From the NCBI GenBank assembly GCA_964440255.1, contig CAYTRD010000001.1, positions 15,999-79,998 on the forward strand: a DNA stretch of 64,000 nucleotides. Direction: 5' to 3'. Within the stretch, counting starts at the first letter, position 1; every line of letters begins with the position of its first letter. A program made the position numbers and the translations under genes. This document shows, in pieces, positions 60,195-64,000 of this stretch. The notes below the pieces were generated by a model, which saw only the letters and a program-made list of their open reading frames with translations, was not told the DNA's origin and ran no database searches. The stretch is from RUG806 sp964440255. Its GTDB lineage: Bacteria > Bacillota > Clostridia > Oscillospirales > Acutalibacteraceae.

Positions 60195-61254
60195 GAATAT
60201 AGCAGTTATCCGTGGCGACGGAATAGGGCCTGAGATAGTAGAACAGGCACTTAAGGTTCTTGATAAAATAGCCGACCTTTACGGACATACCTTCAATTAC
60301 ACCGATGTTTATATGGGTGGCTGTGCCATAGATAAATACGGCGATCCCCTGCCCGAAGCCGAATTAAAAAAATGCATCGAATCCGACAGCGTGCTTTTAG
60401 GTGCGGTCGGCGGAGATAAGTGGAATGATGTGCCGGGACATATGCGTCCCGAAAAAGGACTCCTCCGTCTTCGTGCAGGAATGGGAGTATACAGTAACAA
60501 CCGTCCTGCAAAAATTTGGAAGCAATTAGCTGATGCTTCGCCCTTGAAAAAATCCATTGTAGACAAGGGAATAGACTTTATTATAGTGCGTGAGCTTATA
60601 GGAGGAATTTATTTCGGCGAGCATAAGACCGAGGGTGATACCGCAACAGATGTGCTTAAATACAGCGAAGCAGAAATAGAGAGGATCGGAAGAATAGGCT
60701 TTGAAACTGCAAGAAAAAGAAATAAAAAGCTTTGCTCTGTAGAAAAGAGCAATGTTCTCGATTCAAGCAGACTCTGGAAAAAGGTGATGCACTCTCTTTC
60801 AGCCGAATATCCCGATGTTGAGCTTTCGGATATGCTTGTTGACAATTGTGCTATGCAGATAGTAAAAAATCCTGCACAGTTTGATGTTGTCGTAACCGAG
60901 AATATGTTCGGTGATATACTTTCCGACGAAGCATCAATGATAACAGGCTCTATAGGTATGATACCCTCATCAAGCCTCGGGGCTTCCTCTTGCGGACTTT
61001 ATGAACCTATTCACGGTTCAGCTCCCGATATTGCAGGAAAGGACATTGCAAACCCAATAGGCACTATTCTTTCCGCCGCAATGATGCTTCGCTTCAGCTT
61101 CGATATGAAGGATGAGGCAGACGCAATAGAAAATGCCGTTTCCGAATATCTTGATATGGGCTGCAGAACAGCCGATATTATGAGCGAGGGAATGACATTA
61201 GTCGGTTGCCGAAAATGCGGAGAGCTTATAATTGAAAATCTTAAGAAGGAGTGA
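60187..61254 (+). CDS. leuB: 3-isopropylmalate dehydrogenase
   Basis: The protein has 355 residues. IAVIRGDGIGPEIVEQALK opens the domain; RAGMGVYSNNRPAKIW, VRELIGGIYFGEH, the metal Asp pair in NMFGDILSDEASMITGSIG and EPIHGSAPDIAGKDIANPIG close it. It oxidatively decarboxylates 3-isopropylmalate with NAD. The ATG overlaps leuD. Confidence 0.96.
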   Translation: MVKNIAVIRGDGIGPEIVEQALKVLDKIADLYGHTFNYTDVYMGGCAIDKYGDPLPEAELKKCIESDSVLLGAVGGDKWNDVPGHMRPEKGLLRLRAGMGVYSNNRPAKIWKQLADASPLKKSIVDKGIDFIIVRELIGGIYFGEHKTEGDTATDVLKYSEAEIERIGRIGFETARKRNKKLCSVEKSNVLDSSRLWKKVMHSLSAEYPDVELSDMLVDNCAMQIVKNPAQFDVVVTENMFGDILSDEASMITGSIGMIPSSSLGASSCGLYEPIHGSAPDIAGKDIANPIGTILSAAMMLRFSFDMKDEADAIENAVSEYLDMGCRTADIMSEGMTLVGCRKCGELIIENLKKE

Positions 61255-61259
61255 TATAA

Positions 61260-62933
61260 ATGCTCCTCAGCGGTGCAGATATATTAGTAAAAACTCTTAT
61301 AGAACAGGGCTGTGACACCGTTTTCGGATATCCGGGCGGTCAGATACTGAATGTCTATGACAGCCTTTATATGCATCAGAATGAAATTCGCCACATATTA
61401 ACGGCTCACGAACAGGGAGCGGCACATGCTGCCGACGGCTATGCGAGAACCACAGGTAAGGTGGGTGTTGTAATTTCAACCTCAGGCCCCGGTGCTACAA
61501 ATTTAGTAACGGGAATTGCAACCGCATATCTTGATTCAATACCTTTAGTTGCCATTTGCGGAAATGTTCCCACAACACAAATCGGCTCGGACAGCTTTCA
61601 GGAAATTGACATTACAGGCGTAACGCTTCCCATAACAAAGCATAATTTCTTTGTAAGCTCGGTTGACGCTCTTGCAGATACTATCCGTGAAGCCTTTTCT
61701 CTTGCGAAATCGGGACGCCCCGGCCCCGTGCTTATTGATGTGCCAAAGGATGTGCAGATTGCAGAGTGCGAATATGTTCCCTGTGCTCCCGCAGAAAAAG
61801 AAGAGCCTTATGCTGCAAAGGATATCAGAATAAAAGAAGCTGCAGAATATATAAACGCATCAAAGCGACCCTATATATATTTCGGAGGCGGTCTTATCAC
61901 CGCTTGTGCACAGGAAGAAATGCTTGCCCTTGCAGAAAAAATTGATGCTCCCATCGGTTGTTCTCTTATGGGACTTTCGGGAATCCCCACAGACCACCCG
62001 AGATTCTTAGGTATGCAGGGTATGCACGGACACTTTGCATCATCAATGGCAATGCACAATTCCGACCTCATAATTTCCCTCGGTGTACGCTTTAATGACA
62101 GAGTTACGGGAAACCGTGATAAATTTGCAACGGGTGCAAGAATTATTCATATAGATGTTGACGGCTCGGAGCTTTCAAAAACCGTAAATGCAGTCTGCGG
62201 ATTAAGAGGTGATGTAAAGCTCACTCTTCAGAAGCTCCTTCCGTTGATATTGCAAAGCACAAAAGCCGACTGGAGCGAAACAGTAAAAGGCTTCCTTAAA
62301 GAAGAAAAGGAATATCTCGACAACAGAGAAGGTCTTACCCCGAGAAAAGCAATTCTTACACTTAATAAGCATCTCGGCGAAAACACGGCAGTAGCAACGG
62401 ATGTAGGACAGCATCAGATGTGGTCGGCACAGAACCTTTCATTTAAGACACCGAGAAGATTCGTATCAAGCGGCGGACTGGGTACTATGGGCTTCGGAAT
62501 GGGTGCCGCAATAGGTGCCGCATTCGGAACAAAGGAAAGAAGCGTGCTCATTACCGGAGACGGAAGCTTCGGAATGTGTCTTCAGGAGCTTGCAACTGCG
62601 GTAAGCTATAATATACCTCTCGTTATTCTTATTATGAATAACGGTGTTCTCGGTATGGTGCGTCAGTGGCAGACTCTGTTTTATAACAAGCATTATTCAA
62701 ACACGGTGCTGAACAGAAAAACCGATTTTTCGGCACTTGCAGGTGCTTTCGGAGCAAAGGGCACGGCTGTAGCTACTGCAGAAGAGCTTGACAAGGCACT
62801 TGAAGAGGCATTTAATCATGACGGAACTTTCGTTATTGATTGTGCAATAGACAAGGACGAATTTGTTCTTCCTATGCTTCCTCCCGGCGGCAGTATGGAT
62901 GACATTATTACAAAACTGGAGGCGGAAAAATGA
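61260..62933 (+). CDS. ilvB: Acetolactate synthase large subunit
   Basis: The protein has 557 residues. The catalytic Glu is in LTAHEQGAAHAADGYART, GPGATNLVTGIATAYLDSIP follows, and the ThDP motif reads ITGDGSFGMCLQELATA ending in NNGVLGMVRQWQ. FAD-binding is expected as in the family. It makes acetolactate and 2-aceto-2-hydroxybutyrate. AAGGAG lies before the ATG, and ilvN overlaps its last 4 bases. Confidence 0.96.
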   Translation: MLLSGADILVKTLIEQGCDTVFGYPGGQILNVYDSLYMHQNEIRHILTAHEQGAAHAADGYARTTGKVGVVISTSGPGATNLVTGIATAYLDSIPLVAICGNVPTTQIGSDSFQEIDITGVTLPITKHNFFVSSVDALADTIREAFSLAKSGRPGPVLIDVPKDVQIAECEYVPCAPAEKEEPYAAKDIRIKEAAEYINASKRPYIYFGGGLITACAQEEMLALAEKIDAPIGCSLMGLSGIPTDHPRFLGMQGMHGHFASSMAMHNSDLIISLGVRFNDRVTGNRDKFATGARIIHIDVDGSELSKTVNAVCGLRGDVKLTLQKLLPLILQSTKADWSETVKGFLKEEKEYLDNREGLTPRKAILTLNKHLGENTAVATDVGQHQMWSAQNLSFKTPRRFVSSGGLGTMGFGMGAAIGAAFGTKERSVLITGDGSFGMCLQELATAVSYNIPLVILIMNNGVLGMVRQWQTLFYNKHYSNTVLNRKTDFSALAGAFGAKGTAVATAEELDKALEEAFNHDGTFVIDCAIDKDEFVLPMLPPGGSMDDIITKLEAEK

Positions 62934-63436
62934 ACAGATACAATGTAGCTATATTAGTACACAATCAGTTCGGTGTGCTCAACCGTGTAACCAGTATGTT
63001 CCGCCGCCGTCAGTTTAATATCAGTGCACTTACAGTCAGCGAAACGGAATCCGCAGAATTATCCCGTATCACAGTTATTTTCAGCGGTGAGGAAACCGCC
63101 AAAGCACAGCTTATAAATCAACTTTATAAGCTTCCCGATGTTTGCTCAATAAAAGAGTTCAACGAGGAAAATTCAATTAGCTGTGAGCTGCTTTTGATTA
63201 AAATGGAAAATAACCCGACAACAAGAGAAGATATTCGCACGGCGGCTGATGCTTTCGGTGCAGTAACGGTTGATTATTCCAAGGATTCACTAATGCTTCG
63301 TCTTACGGACGATTCAAGAAAAATTGATGACTTTATAAACCTTATGCGTGATTACAGGATACTCGAAATCTGTCGCACAGGTAATGTTTCACTTGAAAAA
63401 GGCAGTATGACTATTCGTCAGACAATAAATTTTTAA
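62930..63436 (+). CDS. ilvN: Acetolactate synthase small subunit
   Basis: The protein has 168 residues with two domains: an N-terminal ACT (VAILVHNQFGVLNRVTSMFRR, FNISALTVSETE) and a C-terminal ACT-like part (LIKMENNPTTREDIRTAADA, ILEICRTGNVSLEKG). It activates and confers valine sensitivity on IlvB. It overlaps the ilvB stop as ATGA and is followed by ilvC. Confidence 0.94.
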   Translation: MNRYNVAILVHNQFGVLNRVTSMFRRRQFNISALTVSETESAELSRITVIFSGEETAKAQLINQLYKLPDVCSIKEFNEENSISCELLLIKMENNPTTREDIRTAADAFGAVTVDYSKDSLMLRLTDDSRKIDDFINLMRDYRILEICRTGNVSLEKGSMTIRQTINF

Positions 63437-63463
63437 TTATATATGAAAAAGAGGTAATTTATT

Positions 63464-64000
63464 ATGGCAAGAATTTTTTATCAGCAGGATTGTGATTTAC
63501 AGAAATTAAACGGCAAGACAGTTGCAATTATCGGCTACGGTTCACAGGGACACGCACACGCACTTAATCTTAAGGACAGCGGTGTCAATGTAATCGTAGG
63601 TCTTTATGAGGGTTCAAAAAGCTGGGCAAAAGCCGAAGCACAGGGACTTGAGGTTATGACAGCAGCAGATGCTTCAAAAAATGCAGATATCATTATGATA
63701 CTTATAAATGACGAAAAGCAGGCAGCTCTTTACAAGGAAAGCATTGAGCCCAATCTTACAGAGGGTAAGACCCTTGCTTTTGCTCACGGCTTCAATATTC
63801 ATTTTGGCTGCATCAAGCCTCCCAAAAATGTCAATGTTATTATGATTGCTCCCAAGGGCCCCGGTCACACGGTAAGAAGTGAATATCAGGCAGGCAAGGG
63901 CGTTCCCTGTCTTATTGCGGTAGAGCAGGATGCAACAGGCGATGCATGGGATATAGGACTTGCCTACGCACTCGGCATCGGCGGGGCAAGAGCAGGTGTC
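63464..64000 (+). CDS. ilvC: Ketol-acid reductoisomerase, N-terminal part (runs off the window)
   Basis: 179 codons are visible. The start ATG (MARIFYQQDCDL) follows GAGGT. A Rossmann domain has VAIIGYGSQGHAHALNLKDSG (quoted in part), the NADP-binding loop LYEGSKSWAKAE, ADIIMILINDEKQ, and PKGPGHTVRSEYQAGKGVP with the catalytic-domain opening. The rest of the gene, and probably ilvD, lie beyond the window. This is the second common step of Ile and Val synthesis. Confidence 0.95.
   Translation, partial: MARIFYQQDCDLQKLNGKTVAIIGYGSQGHAHALNLKDSGVNVIVGLYEGSKSWAKAEAQGLEVMTAADASKNADIIMILINDEKQAALYKESIEPNLTEGKTLAFAHGFNIHFGCIKPPKNVNVIMIAPKGPGHTVRSEYQAGKGVPCLIAVEQDATGDAWDIGLAYALGIGGARAGV

Noticed and set aside
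1..64000. CRISPR arrays, tRNA and rRNA genes, and insertion-sequence transposases
   Set aside because: No regularly spaced repeats, no tRNA-like cloverleaf or rRNA sequence, and no transposase frame were seen on either strand.

Overview
The window looks like a chromosome segment of a strictly anaerobic, endospore-forming member of the Clostridia (Bacillota), probably a gut Oscillospirales-type bacterium. The placement is an inference. It rests on a complete spoIIIA operon and a yunB gene (sporulation), GGAGG-type ribosome binding sites, a T-box leader and a cobalamin riboswitch, three dockerin proteins, an anaerobic sulfatase maturase and a glycyl-radical enzyme.

Layout. 1-8450: the end of a GH29 alpha-L-fucosidase, an AT-rich segment with a decayed DNRLRE/amidase gene, then a minus-strand group of cell-surface proteins (G5 lipoprotein, DHHW protein, dockerin-transglutaminase, second dockerin protein). 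These are interspersed with a dispersed ~125-bp repeat and a second, broken fucosidase tail. 8451-17866: GH2 glycosidase, alpha/beta hydrolase, LiaF-like membrane protein, and a DtxR-like regulator followed by GH30, a PatB/MalY C-S lyase fused to a redoxin domain, and a GPH sugar symporter. 18002-22926: DUF1292 protein and spoIIIAH to spoIIIAA, behind a sigma-E-like promoter. The short spoIIIAC gene has no ATG, GTG or TTG start. 23112-28986: CarD-like regulator, dockerin/CHAP-like protein, aldo/keto reductase plus a PFL-like glycyl-radical enzyme, HAD phosphatase. 29148-32640: pheST. 32813-36028: membrane sulfatase and its maturase. 36314-39966: phosphoesterase, Gfo/Idh oxidoreductase and a degenerate RecQ-like protein. 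40249-43657: rplS, two signal peptidases, rbgA, rnhB, yraN. 43716-44800: a small unrecognised three-gene operon behind a structured RNA that ends in an intrinsic terminator. 44877-48550: topB, yunB, and a B12 riboswitch controlling a DUF4430 lipoprotein. 48701-54814: GH27 and GH95 glycosidases, an unknown acidic protein and a secreted LCAT-like hydrolase. 55030-64000: a tandem T-box leader (Leu and Ile specifiers) in front of ilvA-leuA-leuC-leuD-leuB-ilvB-ilvN-ilvC; ilvC runs off the end.

How it fits together. The glycosidases (GH29, GH95, GH2, GH27, GH30), sulfatase/maturase, sugar symporter and Gfo/Idh enzyme suggest use of fucosylated, galactosylated and sulfated host-type glycans such as mucin. 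The complete glycosidases lack signal peptides, which implies import followed by cytoplasmic cleavage. The last 9 kb is a branched-chain amino acid operon tuned by two tRNAs. The observations most worth following up are the structured RNA plus twin-CxxC operon at 43.7-44.8 kb, the ACG-started spoIIIAC, the two-specifier T-box with a single antiterminator, and the repeat family that brackets an AT-rich insert.
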